Shown: piece after piece, positions 1-8,523 of the stretch
How the letters are laid out: every line of letters starts with the position of its first letter
Numbering within the stretch: the first letter of the stretch is position 1
Origin: Melioribacteraceae bacterium 4301-Me
Lineage (GTDB): Bacteria; Bacteroidota; Ignavibacteria; Ignavibacteriales; Melioribacteraceae
DNA: 64,000 nt
Assembly (NCBI GenBank): GCA_041538185.1
Contig: JBGORM010000003.1
Location: 62,001-126,000, forward strand
Reading direction: 5' to 3'
Notes under the pieces: generated by a model
The model's database searches: none
What the model was told of the DNA's origin: nothing
The model's input: the letters and a program-made list of their open reading frames with translations, nothing else
Translations under genes and position numbers: made by a program

Positions 1-1
1 A

Positions 2-169
2 AATTTGTACACTGGTGAAGTTTATGCATTGGTTGAAGGTGAAAGGCAATTGATAGAAGAATTCTATAATAAGATGAAAATTGGACCAATGCATGCTGAT
101 GTAAGAAAACATTCTATTAAATTATCTGAACCGACAAATGAATTCACAAAATTTGAGATAAGATATTGA
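2..169 (+). CDS. acyP: Acylphosphatase, C-terminal part (5' end outside the window)
   Basis: The window opens inside this gene, and 55 codons remain before the TGA. The fragment starts at the Asn of the family signature N-x-x-(D/T)-G-x-V (NLYTGEVYALVEG) and continues with GPMHADV and EPTNEFTKFEIRY, the usual C-terminal half of acylphosphatase. The enzyme hydrolyses carboxyl-phosphate bonds of acylphosphates in the cytoplasm. The visible Asn is the residue that normally positions the attacking water; the catalytic Arg lies upstream of the window. Its stop codon overlaps the TTG start of ispF. The family call rests on motif recognition in a partial protein. Confidence 0.8.
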   Translation, partial: NLYTGEVYALVEGERQLIEEFYNKMKIGPMHADVRKHSIKLSEPTNEFTKFEIRY

Positions 170-651
170 ATGCAAAATTTAGAATAGGCTTTGGCTACGA
201 TGTTCATCAATTTGCTGGAAATAGAAAATTAATTTTGGGTGGTGTTGAAATTCCGTTCGATAAAGGCTTGCTTGGTCATTCAGATGCTGATGTTCTGCTT
301 CATGCAATTTGTGACGCATTACTTGGAGCTCTTGCACTTGGCGATATTGGGAAACATTTTCCTAATACTGACCCTAACTACAAAAATATAAGCAGCAAAA
401 TATTGCTTGAAAAAGTTGGCAGACTTGTGGAAAAAAGTGATTATCATATTTCTAATATTGATTCGACTCTCGTAATCCAAGAGCCCAAGTTATTACCCTT
501 CATTGATTCGATGAAAAAAACTATTGCAGATATATTGAAAGTTGAAGTAAATCAAGTATCCATTAAAGCTACTACTTCTGAAAAATTAGGGTTTGTTGGA
601 GAACAACGCGGAGCTGAAGCTTATGCTGTCGTTCTTCTTCATAAAAAATAA
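166..651 (+). CDS. ispF: 2-C-methyl-D-erythritol 2,4-cyclodiphosphate synthase
   Basis: IspF closes CDP-ME 2-phosphate into the cyclodiphosphate MEcPP, releasing CMP, in the non-mevalonate isoprenoid pathway. The 161-residue protein has normal family length. The zinc ligands are Asp12 and His14 (GYDVHQF) and His46 in the DADVLLHA segment. The C-terminal TTSEKLGFVGEQRGAEAYA block is the CMP-binding and trimer region. The start is TTG at 166, overlapping the acylphosphatase stop; no ATG lies in frame before the conserved FRIGFGYD. No other MEP-pathway gene is in the window. Identification is firm, the start slightly less so. Confidence 0.95.
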   Translation: MNAKFRIGFGYDVHQFAGNRKLILGGVEIPFDKGLLGHSDADVLLHAICDALLGALALGDIGKHFPNTDPNYKNISSKILLEKVGRLVEKSDYHISNIDSTLVIQEPKLLPFIDSMKKTIADILKVEVNQVSIKATTSEKLGFVGEQRGAEAYAVVLLHKK

Positions 652-656
652 AGTTA

Positions 657-1268
657 ATGCTCGAACAAATTTTAAGCTATATCAATAACCTTAACCCTTT
701 TTTAATTGTAATTGTGCTGTTTTTTTTCTCTTTTATTGAAAATATTTTTCCACCCTCCCCAAGCGATATTGTAATTGTAATCGGTGCTACTATAGTGGCA
801 AATTCAATTTTTTTGTTCATCCCTATACTGTTAATAACAAGTTTAGGTAGCTCTTTGGGATTTATTGTTATGTATTATGTTGGTTCCAAATTTGGTGAGA
901 AAGTTATCCGAAAGGGCAAGTTAAAGTTTGTAAAAAAAGAAGCATTATACAAAGCAGATTTATGGTTTTCTAAATACGGTTATAAGCTAATTATAATTAA
1001 CAGATTTTTACCCGGCACTAGATCTGTGGTCAGTTTTTTTTGCGGTATACATAATTTAGTGCCAGTAAAGACTTTTATATATGCGGCAATAAGTTCTTTT
1101 TTGTGGTATTCACTTTTAATTTATTTGGGTGTCCAATTAGAAAGAAATGTACAACTTATCGATAAATACCTCGAAGCATACTCTAATATTATTTTGAGCC
1201 TTACAATTTTACTGTTTGTTTTTATTTTTATAAAATTTTTGCTTAGGAAAAATAAACCCAGCAAATGA
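657..1268 (+). CDS. DedA family membrane protein
   Basis: This is a 203-residue polytopic membrane protein of the DedA / SNARE-associated superfamily, whose members are linked to lipid (undecaprenyl phosphate or phospholipid) translocation and envelope homeostasis. Visible hallmarks are an acidic residue before an amphipathic FPPSPSD loop near residue 30 and the R-x-x-P-G-x-R motif (RFLPGTRS, about residue 118) followed by a Gly-containing helix. Four or more hydrophobic stretches are apparent. It starts 5 bases after ispF and overlaps lnt by 4 bases (ATGA), suggesting cotranslation with lipoprotein acylation. The substrate cannot be told from sequence. Confidence 0.85.
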   Translation: MLEQILSYINNLNPFLIVIVLFFFSFIENIFPPSPSDIVIVIGATIVANSIFLFIPILLITSLGSSLGFIVMYYVGSKFGEKVIRKGKLKFVKKEALYKADLWFSKYGYKLIIINRFLPGTRSVVSFFCGIHNLVPVKTFIYAAISSFLWYSLLIYLGVQLERNVQLIDKYLEAYSNIILSLTILLFVFIFIKFLLRKNKPSK

Positions 1269-2977
1269 AAGGTCTTTTTGGAAGATATAAAATAGTTCTT
1301 ACGCCAGAACAAAGAAAAAAAAGAAACAAAGATGTTGCTCTTGTTCTAATTAGTGGTTTTTTAATGGGTATTTCTTACCCCCCTTTACCATTGCCATATT
1401 TTATTTTTATTGCTTTTGTGCCGCTGCTTAAAGTTATCGATGAAAAGGAAACATTAGGAGAAATAAACCGATATTCTTATTTAGCATTTTTTGTTTTTAC
1501 CTTAATTACTCTTTATTGGGTGGGGAGCTGGACTAAAGAAGCAGATCCGTTCTTGATGATTTCTGGCTTTCTATTACTATTCGTAAATCCTGCACTATAT
1601 CTTATTCCAACAACCATTTACTTCTTTTGCAAAAAATCATTAGGTAAAAAAGTTGCTCTTTATTTATTCCCTTTTTTTTGGGTTTCATTTGAATATCTTT
1701 ATTCACTTACAGATTTAAGATTTCCGTGGTTAATTTTAGCTAACAGCCTGGTTTATTTTAACACATTTATACAAATCACTGATGTTGTAGGGGCATACGG
1801 ACTTTCGTTGATTGTTTTGTTTATTAACGTTCTTTTGTTTAATGCCTATGTGAAATTTAAATCGACACATAAGATATTATCCTTAAACCTATGTGCGGCA
1901 AGTTTAATTTTTGTCATTGTTTTTTCATATGGCTTATTCAAACGCTTTTCCAATCATCCTTCTTTAATTAAAGTTAAACTTGGGTTGATACAGCCCGACC
2001 TGAATCCTTGGGCAAAATGGGAAGTTAGTGATCTCAGCGAGCTATTAAATATTTATCTTAGATTATCACAAGCAGCAGTTGATCAAGGAGCAAAAATAAT
2101 TATCTGGCCTGAATCCGCCTTACCGGTCTACTTACTTTCTGGTAATTATGAATATGAAGTTGAGAGGATTAAAAATTTTGTAAGAAATAATAAAATATAC
2201 TTGTTAACAGGTATGCCTGATGCAAATTTTTATTTTGATAAAACAAAAGCACCAAAAGATGCTAAGCCTCTTAAAGGCAACGTCTTTTACACTTCGTATA
2301 ACTCGATTTTGCTTTTTTCACCATTTACAGAAGAAATTCAGAAGTACCAAAAAATAAAATTAGTTCCTTTTGGTGAAAAAGTTCCTTTCGTTGAAGAGTT
2401 CCCTTTTCTTGGCGATTTAATAAAATGGCAAGTGGGAATTTCAAGCTGGAACGAAGGAAAAGATACTGTCGTTTTTAAATTGGCAAATGTTGATTTAACA
2501 ATTAAAAACCCATCACAGAAAAAAGTTATTATTTCAGGTGAAATAAAAGTGGGGGGATTAATATGTATAGAATCAATTTATCCAGATTTTGTGGCTTCGT
2601 TTGTTCAACGCGGAGCTAATCTTATTGCAGTTGTGACAAACGATAGTTGGTACGGTTACTCAAGTGGACCCTTTCAGCATGAGGCTATAAGCATTTTACG
2701 AGCAGTTGAAAATAGACGAACTGTTGTAAGAGCAGCTAACGGTGGTGTGTCTTGTATTATAAATCCATTAGGAAAAATTTTGAACGAAACAAAACTGTTT
2801 ACTAAATCATTTCTTGTTGTTGATGCCGGTATTGAAGATAATCTTACCTTTTACACAAAGTATCCCCTTATTTTCCCATTAACTTCTTCTTTTGTATCTA
2901 TAACGATTATACTATTATTTACTATGAAAATGCTCTATCATTTTTTTAACCATAAAGGGACAAAAAGAAATGAATAA
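1265..2977 (+). CDS. lnt: Apolipoprotein N-acyltransferase
   Basis: Lnt transfers the third acyl chain from a phospholipid to the N-terminal Cys of lipoproteins in the inner membrane. The first ~220 residues form a hydrophobic multi-helix part and the rest a nitrilase-fold domain. The catalytic triad is readable: Glu283 in IWPESALP, Lys372 in PFGEKVPF and Cys434 in GGLICIESIYP; the downstream TNDSWYG and AVENRRTVVRAANGG blocks are also typical. At 570 residues it is slightly longer than many homologues. The ATG overlaps the dedA stop, and its end overlaps ltaE by 8 bases. A lipoprotein substrate candidate is encoded at 46.7 kb. Confidence 0.95.
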   Translation: MKGLFGRYKIVLTPEQRKKRNKDVALVLISGFLMGISYPPLPLPYFIFIAFVPLLKVIDEKETLGEINRYSYLAFFVFTLITLYWVGSWTKEADPFLMISGFLLLFVNPALYLIPTTIYFFCKKSLGKKVALYLFPFFWVSFEYLYSLTDLRFPWLILANSLVYFNTFIQITDVVGAYGLSLIVLFINVLLFNAYVKFKSTHKILSLNLCAASLIFVIVFSYGLFKRFSNHPSLIKVKLGLIQPDLNPWAKWEVSDLSELLNIYLRLSQAAVDQGAKIIIWPESALPVYLLSGNYEYEVERIKNFVRNNKIYLLTGMPDANFYFDKTKAPKDAKPLKGNVFYTSYNSILLFSPFTEEIQKYQKIKLVPFGEKVPFVEEFPFLGDLIKWQVGISSWNEGKDTVVFKLANVDLTIKNPSQKKVIISGEIKVGGLICIESIYPDFVASFVQRGANLIAVVTNDSWYGYSSGPFQHEAISILRAVENRRTVVRAANGGVSCIINPLGKILNETKLFTKSFLVVDAGIEDNLTFYTKYPLIFPLTSSFVSITIILLFTMKMLYHFFNHKGTKRNE

Positions 2978-4001
2978 AATAATTGATTTAAGAAGCGATA
3001 CTGTTACAAAACCTTCCAAAGCAATGCGAAAGGCAATGTATGAAGCTGAAGTAGGCGATGATGTTTACAAAGAAGACCCTACAGCAAACGAACTTGAAAG
3101 GTACGCAGCAGAACTACTCGGAAAAGAAGCAGCTCTTTTTGTGCCTAGCGGTGTAATGGGTAATCAAATTTGTTTAAATGTGTTGACCCAACCGGGCGAT
3201 GAAGTTATTTGTGAAAAAGATGCACATATTTTTCATTATGAATCCGGCTCGCCTGCAGCTTTGAGTGGTATACAGTTAAATCTTGTTGAAGGTAAAAGAG
3301 GAATATTTACTCCAGAACAAGTTGAACCTTTGATAAGACCAACTAGTGCATATTACATGGCGCGTACTAAAGTGATAGAAATTGAAAACACACATAATAG
3401 AGCAGGCGGAACTATAAATCCAATCGAAAATATTGAGGCAATTTCCAAATTAGCAAAAAGATATAATTTGTTTTGCCATTTGGATGGAGCTAGAATTTGG
3501 AACGCATCTGTTGAAACAGGTATAACACCTGCTAAATATGCTTCTTATTTTGATTCTGTATCTTGTTGCCTTTCGAAAGGGCTTGGCGCACCTATTGGTT
3601 CCATTATTGCCGGTAATAAAGATTTTATTAATGAGGCTTATAGAGTTAGAAAAGCCTGGGGCGGAGGAATGCGCCAAGTTGGAATTATTGCAGCCGCTGG
3701 TTTATACGCACTTAAAAACAATATTTCTCGACTTACCGAAGACCATGAAAAAGCAAAATTGTTAGCAAAATTTTTAAATTCTTTTGATTCTGTCTCAATT
3801 GATTTAGATAGTGTTCAGACAAATATTCTAATGTTTTCACCAAAGAAAAAATCTGTCGAACAAATTTTAACAGAATGTAGAGAAAACGGCTTGCTGCTTA
3901 GTCAAGGAGCCGTTGGTTTTATTAGAGCTGTAACCCACATGGATGTTTCTTTTGAAGATATTGAAATTGCTAAAAAAATTTTAGAAAAAGTAATTGGTTG
4001 A
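2970..4001 (+). CDS. ltaE: Low-specificity L-threonine aldolase
   Basis: This PLP enzyme cleaves L-threonine or L-allo-threonine to glycine and acetaldehyde. The N-terminus LRSDTVTKPS...EVGDDVYKEDPT is the family signature, and Lys203 in LSKGLGAPIGS is the expected Schiff-base lysine. The 343-residue length is normal. The start ATG lies 8 bases inside the 3' end of lnt, so it belongs to the same run of overlapping genes although its function is unrelated to the envelope. The next gene is on the opposite strand, so the operon ends here. No clear terminator hairpin is seen. Confidence 0.93.
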   Translation: MNKIIDLRSDTVTKPSKAMRKAMYEAEVGDDVYKEDPTANELERYAAELLGKEAALFVPSGVMGNQICLNVLTQPGDEVICEKDAHIFHYESGSPAALSGIQLNLVEGKRGIFTPEQVEPLIRPTSAYYMARTKVIEIENTHNRAGGTINPIENIEAISKLAKRYNLFCHLDGARIWNASVETGITPAKYASYFDSVSCCLSKGLGAPIGSIIAGNKDFINEAYRVRKAWGGGMRQVGIIAAAGLYALKNNISRLTEDHEKAKLLAKFLNSFDSVSIDLDSVQTNILMFSPKKKSVEQILTECRENGLLLSQGAVGFIRAVTHMDVSFEDIEIAKKILEKVIG

Positions 4002-4029
4002 ATTACACTCAATTGCGCTGGTTAAAATT

Positions 4030-5154
4030 TCACTTTATAAAAAAATAAAGAACAGCCATTACAAATAATTGATTCATAATTAAGCTTGCTGCATCGGGTT
4101 TATATTTTTTTAAATAACTCCAAACTTTTGCTACTGTTATCATTGCTATAATTAAGATTATAGTTAGTACAATACTTTCATTAATATTCAATTTGCCGCC
4201 ATAAAGTGTAATTGCACTTTTATTCCCCAAAATTTTTGAGTAGATGATTTCAAGATGCAAAAAATAAACTAATAATGATTCACGACTTACATCAGTAACA
4301 AATGAATCTTTTTGACGTAGTTGTGTATACTTCCAGAAGAAGCTTAAAAGAAGCATTACTATTCCTAATCTCTCAGTAAAGAAAAAAGGATTTGGTTTTA
4401 ATAATGAAAGACTACTGAATATATTGAGGTGTAAAATCAAATAAGAAAGAAAAGCTGACGTTGAACCTAAGAAAATAGTGTAGTTAATAAATAAATTTTC
4501 TTTGTTATTCTGTCTAAATCGCAAATAGTAAATACACACAATTGAGCCGGCGAGTAAAAATGAAATCCAAGGAAATATGGGGAATAGTGAACCACTTTTT
4601 TGATTAAAGTAAGCAGCAAAAAAAATTGGTAAAAATTTTTCGAAATTAATTGACCAAAACAAAGGACTGATAATAATAACAAAAACACTGATTAGCAGTA
4701 ATGTGTATTCAAAAAGTTTTTCATGTGAAATTGTGATTCTAAGAAATATCAGTAACAATAATCCAACTGCTATACATTGAAGTATGTCAACTTTAATAAA
4801 TTCTTGCAGCTGATTTGGAGTTGCTTTACCAATTATTCCTTTTAGTGTAGGATATGGGATATGAAGTATGTAACCCAGCGAAAAAATTAGACCGATTCTT
4901 TTAATTTTTCTCCAAAGTTTATTGTCTATCGCCTGAGAATCTTTATTTATAGAAAGAATAAATGCAAAACCTGATACAAACAAAAAAGAAGGAGCAACTA
5001 GGCCATTAACGAAATTAACTATGCTAAACCAACTTTCGTCTTTTATATTTTGTTGTAAGAAGGCGTTGAACACATGAACTTCAATCATAATAATTAATGC
5101 CCACCCGCGAAGCAAATCGACAAAGAGAAGACGTTGCTTTCCGTTCACTTTCAA
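4030..5154 (-). CDS. Acyltransferase-like membrane protein (HGSNAT/DUF1624-type)
   Basis: This is a 374-residue polytopic membrane protein with about ten hydrophobic segments. The N-terminus carries the pattern R-x-x-x-x-D-x-L-R-G-x-x-(I)-x-M-I-E-V-H followed by PSFLFVSGF, typical of the heparan-alpha-glucosaminide N-acetyltransferase / DUF1624 group and distant acyltransferase-3-like proteins. The intramembrane His in IEVH is the likely acyl-handling residue of that group. Neighbours give no substrate hint. Transfer of an acyl group to an envelope glycan or lipid is a family-level inference only. Confidence 0.7.
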   Translation of the reverse strand: MKVNGKQRLLFVDLLRGWALIIMIEVHVFNAFLQQNIKDESWFSIVNFVNGLVAPSFLFVSGFAFILSINKDSQAIDNKLWRKIKRIGLIFSLGYILHIPYPTLKGIIGKATPNQLQEFIKVDILQCIAVGLLLLIFLRITISHEKLFEYTLLLISVFVIIISPLFWSINFEKFLPIFFAAYFNQKSGSLFPIFPWISFLLAGSIVCIYYLRFRQNNKENLFINYTIFLGSTSAFLSYLILHLNIFSSLSLLKPNPFFFTERLGIVMLLLSFFWKYTQLRQKDSFVTDVSRESLLVYFLHLEIIYSKILGNKSAITLYGGKLNINESIVLTIILIIAMITVAKVWSYLKKYKPDAASLIMNQLFVMAVLYFFIK

Positions 5155-5287
5155 AACTTCCGTTTTTTCCTATGTAACTTAGCGCCCTTTATATTTACAT
5201 TAAAGAAAAAAACATTAATTATTTTATGAGAATTTTATTTCTTTATTCAAATATTTTTTAGATATTTCATGTAAAATAAGCAGTTAA

Positions 5288-5974
5288 ATGAAAATAGTAT
5301 TTGATATAGAGACCGTGGGATTCGAGTTTGATTCTTTGTCGGAATCACAACAAGAATTTCTTTTAAGGTATGTTGAACAAGAATCTAATGCAGATATCAA
5401 GAACCAAAAGATCGAAGAGATAAAAAGATATCTTAGTTTGTATCCGTTAACTGCAAAAGTTATAGCAATTGGCATGCTAAATACAGAAACGGAAAATTGT
5501 TATGTTATTTATGAAAATGATAAAGAGGAGGAATGGACTGCAGGAGAAAAGCAAGTAAAATATAAGTCAATGTCAGAAAAGGAGATGTTAAAAAATTTTT
5601 GGCATTATGTAGAAAAAGCAGAACAAATAATTACGTTTAACGGCAGAAATTTTGATGTTCCTTTTTTAATGATTCGCTCAGCTCTTCTTGGAATTAAACC
5701 CACTAGAAATTTTGTTAAAAATAGGTATAGTACTTCTGAACACATTGATTTGTTAGAGCAATTTACATTTTATGGACTGATAAAAAAATTTAATCTTGAC
5801 TTTTACTGTCACGCATTTGGAATTAAATCGCCTAAGTCACAAGGTATTACTGGAATGGAAGTAAAAGAATTGTATAATGCCAAAAGAATAAAAGACATTG
5901 CAATTTATTGTGGTGAAGATGTTAGGGCAACTTACGAACTTTACAAAATTTGGAACAATTATCTGAATATTTAA
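5288..5974 (+). CDS. DEDDy-type 3'-5' exonuclease (DNA polymerase B exonuclease-like)
   Basis: This 228-residue protein has the three exonuclease motifs of the RNase H-like DEDD fold: Exo I (VFDIET, residues 4-9), Exo II (ITFNGRNFDVPFL) and Exo III as Y-x-x-x-D (IYCGEDVRATYEL), so it is the DEDDy subtype. It matches the predicted 3'-5' exonuclease family related to the polymerase B exonuclease domain, found here without a polymerase. It probably trims DNA or RNA 3' ends. Its stop codon TAA falls exactly at the start of a CGCAGAG-type repeat, so the repeat may have inserted at or just after the end of this gene. Confidence 0.85.
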   Translation: MKIVFDIETVGFEFDSLSESQQEFLLRYVEQESNADIKNQKIEEIKRYLSLYPLTAKVIAIGMLNTETENCYVIYENDKEEEWTAGEKQVKYKSMSEKEMLKNFWHYVEKAEQIITFNGRNFDVPFLMIRSALLGIKPTRNFVKNRYSTSEHIDLLEQFTFYGLIKKFNLDFYCHAFGIKSPKSQGITGMEVKELYNAKRIKDIAIYCGEDVRATYELYKIWNNYLNI

Positions 5975-5999
5975 CCGCAGAGTCGCTGAGACGCAGAGG
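5973..5999 (+). repeat. CGCAGAG-type dispersed repeat, upstream copy
   Basis: The segment reads AACCGCAGAGTCGCTGAG followed by ACGCAGAGG. Related copies occur inverted at 6477-6501 and again at 49.4-49.5 kb. It contains the stop of the exonuclease gene, and its final AGAGG sits just before the ATG of the GxxExxY gene, where it can serve as the ribosome-binding site. Confidence 0.75.
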
Positions 6000-6000
6000 A

Positions 6001-6387
6001 ATGGATAGAGAAGGATTAAATAAAATAAGCGGTTTAATTTTAGATTGTTCTATTGAAGTACATAAAAATTTGGGCCCTGGCTTGCTTGAAAGTGTTTATG
6101 AAATTTGTTTATACAAAGAACTTAGAAATAGAAATTTGTTTGTCGAAAGACAAGTTCCTGTGCCGGTCATTTATAAAAATGAGAAACTTGATGTAGATTT
6201 TAGAGTTGATTTATTGGTCCAAAATGAAGTGATTGTAGAATTAAAAGCAGTAGAGATTTTATTACCAGTTCATGATGCACAGTTATTGACATATATGAAA
6301 TTAATGAATAAACGACTAGGATTATTGATTAACTTTAATGTACCGAAACTTATCGATGGGTTTCATAGAAAAGTACTTAATTTTTAA
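6001..6387 (+). CDS. GxxExxY family protein (PD-(D/E)XK nuclease-like fold)
   Basis: With ATG 6001 as start the protein has 128 residues. It carries the naming motif G-L-L-E-S-V-Y at residues 27-33 after the IEVHKNLGPG helix, then a nuclease-like core D-F-R-V-D-L-L-V...V-I-V-E-L-K-A, matching the D...ExK pattern of the PD-(D/E)XK superfamily. The longer reading frame from 5950 would begin inside the exonuclease gene and translate the repeat as TAESLRRRG; I reject that extension because AGAGG precedes ATG 6001. The biological role of the family is not known. Flanking repeats on both sides suggest gene and repeats travel together. Confidence 0.8.
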   Translation: MDREGLNKISGLILDCSIEVHKNLGPGLLESVYEICLYKELRNRNLFVERQVPVPVIYKNEKLDVDFRVDLLVQNEVIVELKAVEILLPVHDAQLLTYMKLMNKRLGLLINFNVPKLIDGFHRKVLNF

Positions 6388-6422
6388 TTTATCATCTTAC
6401 TTCTCAAAAGAATTAATTCATA

Positions 6423-6501
6423 GCAGAGATGCTGAGATGCGGCGTAATAAATTAAACATATTTAATAGAAACTTTTCTCAGCGTCTCTCCGTCTCTGCGG
6501 T
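6423..6501. repeat. CGCAGAG-type repeat, downstream copies forming a hairpin
   Basis: A direct partial copy at 6423-6437 (GCAGAGA-T-GCTGAGA) is complementary to the inverted copy at 6476-6498 (TCTCAGC...TCTCTGC), so the pair can fold into a long imperfect stem. The inverted copy 6477-6501 is also the reverse complement, with mismatches, of the upstream copy at 5973-5999. The GxxExxY gene therefore lies between oppositely oriented copies. Confidence 0.7.
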
Positions 6502-6593
6502 GAAAAAGTAAGCTGTTTGGTCATCTCAATTGTACAGAGACTAGTTTTTTCTTTATGTACTGCACTTTCGGTTTCTCTTTCTTAAATTGTACT

Positions 6594-7214
6594 ATGAAAC
6601 TTTATAAGGAAGACAGTTTACACTATTCTAGGAATATTAAAATCGCAATAATAATAAGCGAACTATTTATCTTATGTCTTTTCACATTCACGCCGTCTCC
6701 CTCTCCAAAGAAAAAAGAAAACTTTTACTTTCCTGAAAACATTATCACAGTTGCCGACATACCAAGCACAAAATTAGACTTACCAAAAGAAGATGAGCTA
6801 CCGCCTCCCAGGCCATCAATTTCAGTAACCTTAGAATTTGTTGACGAACTAGAGGTTTTGCCTGATGTTGTAATTCCAGACGCTTCTTCAATTTCAGATT
6901 CAATTTCATCTAAAGGGAGAATTTCAGAAAATAAAGGCGGTGAGTATTATGCATCTTCTTTCCCATTTGTACCTCGACAAATTCTTGAAGTAGTCCCAAG
7001 TAAAATTGAGAACGTAAACGGCTACATTAAATTTTCCTTAAAAATTGGTAAAGAAGGTTTTGTTAAGGAATATAGAATAATAGCCAGTACAATAAATGAT
7101 AGAAAGCAAATTAAAAATATTCTTGATGCTGTTTATAAATCGCGTTGGCAGCCAATAACAATTGAAGGAAATAAAGTGGAATATTGGATTGATAAAACGT
7201 ATAGTTTTAACTGA
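6594..7214 (+). CDS. TonB-like energy-transducer protein
   Basis: The protein has 206 residues from ATG 6594 (MKLYKEDSLHYSRN); the frame is open from 6555 but those residues look non-coding. There is one N-terminal membrane segment (about residues 14-33), a short Pro/Asp/Glu-rich linker with DELPPPRPS, and a C-terminal ~75-residue domain resembling the TonB C-terminal fold (YIKFSLKIGKEGFVKEYRII...WQPITIEGNKVEYWI). TonB proteins couple the proton gradient to outer-membrane receptors. No ExbB/ExbD or receptor gene lies nearby, and the linker is shorter than in classical TonB, so the partner is unknown. Confidence 0.6.
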   Translation: MKLYKEDSLHYSRNIKIAIIISELFILCLFTFTPSPSPKKKENFYFPENIITVADIPSTKLDLPKEDELPPPRPSISVTLEFVDELEVLPDVVIPDASSISDSISSKGRISENKGGEYYASSFPFVPRQILEVVPSKIENVNGYIKFSLKIGKEGFVKEYRIIASTINDRKQIKNILDAVYKSRWQPITIEGNKVEYWIDKTYSFN

Positions 7215-7256
7215 GAACTAAAAAGTTTATAGTTATAGATGAATTGGAGGTGAAAA

Positions 7257-7805
7257 ATGGATTTTTCAAAAATTATTTCTTTTCTTGAAGCAAACATACC
7301 TACATTAGCTCGCGCTTATTACGAGCAGGTACAAAAATCTGATTTTATGCTAACATATCGAAAGCTTGATGAGCCAAAAATAATATTAAGAGAAGAAGCT
7401 GTTTTTAAAAATATGATTGAATGGCTTAAAACTGGTGCATCAAACGATAAAGCAGAGCAATTCTTCGAGAAAATTGGTAGAGAAAGATTTAATGAAAGAT
7501 TCCCTTTAACTGAAATTAATTATGCTCTTTATATTACCAAAAAGGTGTTTTGGAGCTTTGTTGCATGGAAACCGGAGCTATTCCCCAATACTGATTTCCA
7601 AACTATGGTTGAGCAAATGACAGTCTTGGGTAACTTTTTTGATTTAGGCAGTTTCTATATAGTTAGAAGTTATCTTAATGAGCTTTTTAATAAAATTGAT
7701 GAAGCATCTAAACTAACTAAGGAAGATATGAAAAAGCTACTTGTTAAAGGTGAGTTTGATAAAGATAATCTAGATAAAAGCGAAATTGTGTGGAGAAATA
7801 TCTGA
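7257..7805 (+). CDS. RsbRD N-terminal-like domain protein (stand-alone)
   Basis: This 182-residue soluble, mostly alpha-helical protein follows a strong ribosome-binding site (GGAGGTG). The segments ANIPTLARAYYEQVQKS, MIEWLKTG and FFEKIGRERFNERFPLTEI resemble the RsbRD N-terminal / histidine-kinase sensory domain, which in stressosome and two-component proteins senses an unknown signal. No STAS or kinase domain follows it and the gene ends after about 180 codons, so any output must be through another protein. The family call rests on pattern recognition alone. Confidence 0.5.
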   Translation: MDFSKIISFLEANIPTLARAYYEQVQKSDFMLTYRKLDEPKIILREEAVFKNMIEWLKTGASNDKAEQFFEKIGRERFNERFPLTEINYALYITKKVFWSFVAWKPELFPNTDFQTMVEQMTVLGNFFDLGSFYIVRSYLNELFNKIDEASKLTKEDMKKLLVKGEFDKDNLDKSEIVWRNI

Positions 7806-7957
7806 TTTGTATGTATAAAAGTTGATTTCTTTAGCCCATAGTTAAACCTTAAATCTGTTTTTTATTGCTTTTATAGAATTACCTCGTTAGTTTCTCATCA
7901 ACTGCTTCTCTTTCTGGTTAATTTAATATATTTTAATAACTGCATGGAGGGTGTAAC

Positions 7958-8392
7958 ATGAAAAACAAAAAATTTTGGGTGGCTTTTTTAGTAGTATTTA
8001 TTATTCTTATACTGAGTGACTATGTCATTAATGGAATAATTCTTAATTCTACTTACAGCAGTGAAGAAGTATCAAAAGTATTTCGTCCTACAGATAAAAT
8101 AATAAGCAATATGTGGATTATGTGGGTTGTAGATTTAATTTGGTCTTACTTTTTTGTTTTCTTTTTTGCCAAGGGTTACGAAAATAGAGGCGTAATTGAA
8201 GGACTTAGATACGGTTTTTACATAGGAATATTCTTCTATTTGACTTCATCTTATTATCAATATGCTGTTTACCCACTGCCGTATAGTTTAATATTTCAGT
8301 GGTTTGTATATGGCTTAGTTCAAGCATTAATACTTGGGTTAATTACAGCATTAATTTACAAACCTGCTCAACCAAAACAAACTGAGTCTTAA
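7958..8392 (+). CDS. Hypothetical four-helix membrane protein
   Basis: This 144-residue protein has four predicted membrane helices (roughly residues 7-29, 50-70, 83-105 and 112-134) and a conserved-looking loop GYENRGVIEGLRYGFYIGIFFY. The start is supported by GGAGGGTGT a few bases upstream of ATG 7958. I do not recognise a named family. The residues around helix 3 (Gly/Tyr-rich) look like those of small, widely distributed uncharacterised membrane proteins in Bacteroidota-type genomes. It stands alone between longer non-coding stretches. Confidence 0.6.
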   Translation: MKNKKFWVAFLVVFIILILSDYVINGIILNSTYSSEEVSKVFRPTDKIISNMWIMWVVDLIWSYFFVFFFAKGYENRGVIEGLRYGFYIGIFFYLTSSYYQYAVYPLPYSLIFQWFVYGLVQALILGLITALIYKPAQPKQTES

Positions 8393-8405
8393 AATTTATT
8401 CGGTG

Positions 8406-8523
8406 GCTGTCTCAAAAGTAAAATTTTTTAAATAATAGCCCACAGATAAACACGGATTTAACGGATTTTCACAGACCTGCTTGCAGCAGACAAGTTTTTA
8501 ATTTGAATCACTTTTGAGACAGC
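8406..8523. repeat. 118-bp unit with perfect 14-bp terminal inverted repeats
   Basis: GCTGTCTCAAAAGT at 8406-8419 is exactly complementary to ACTTTTGAGACAGC at 8510-8523. The interior contains CACAGATAAACACGG at about 8441-8455, a phrase typical of dispersed non-coding repeats. The right arm runs into TTCTTTTTATTT, so it could also end transcription. The rest of the 8393-8974 gap holds no gene; around 8625-8645 there is another repeat-like phrase (GTGTAATTCGTGAAATTAGTG). Confidence 0.6.

Noticed and set aside
5950..6000. N-terminal extension of the GxxExxY protein through the repeat (TAESLRRRG)
   Set aside because: It overlaps the exonuclease gene and translates repeat DNA; AGAGG before ATG 6001 gives a better start.
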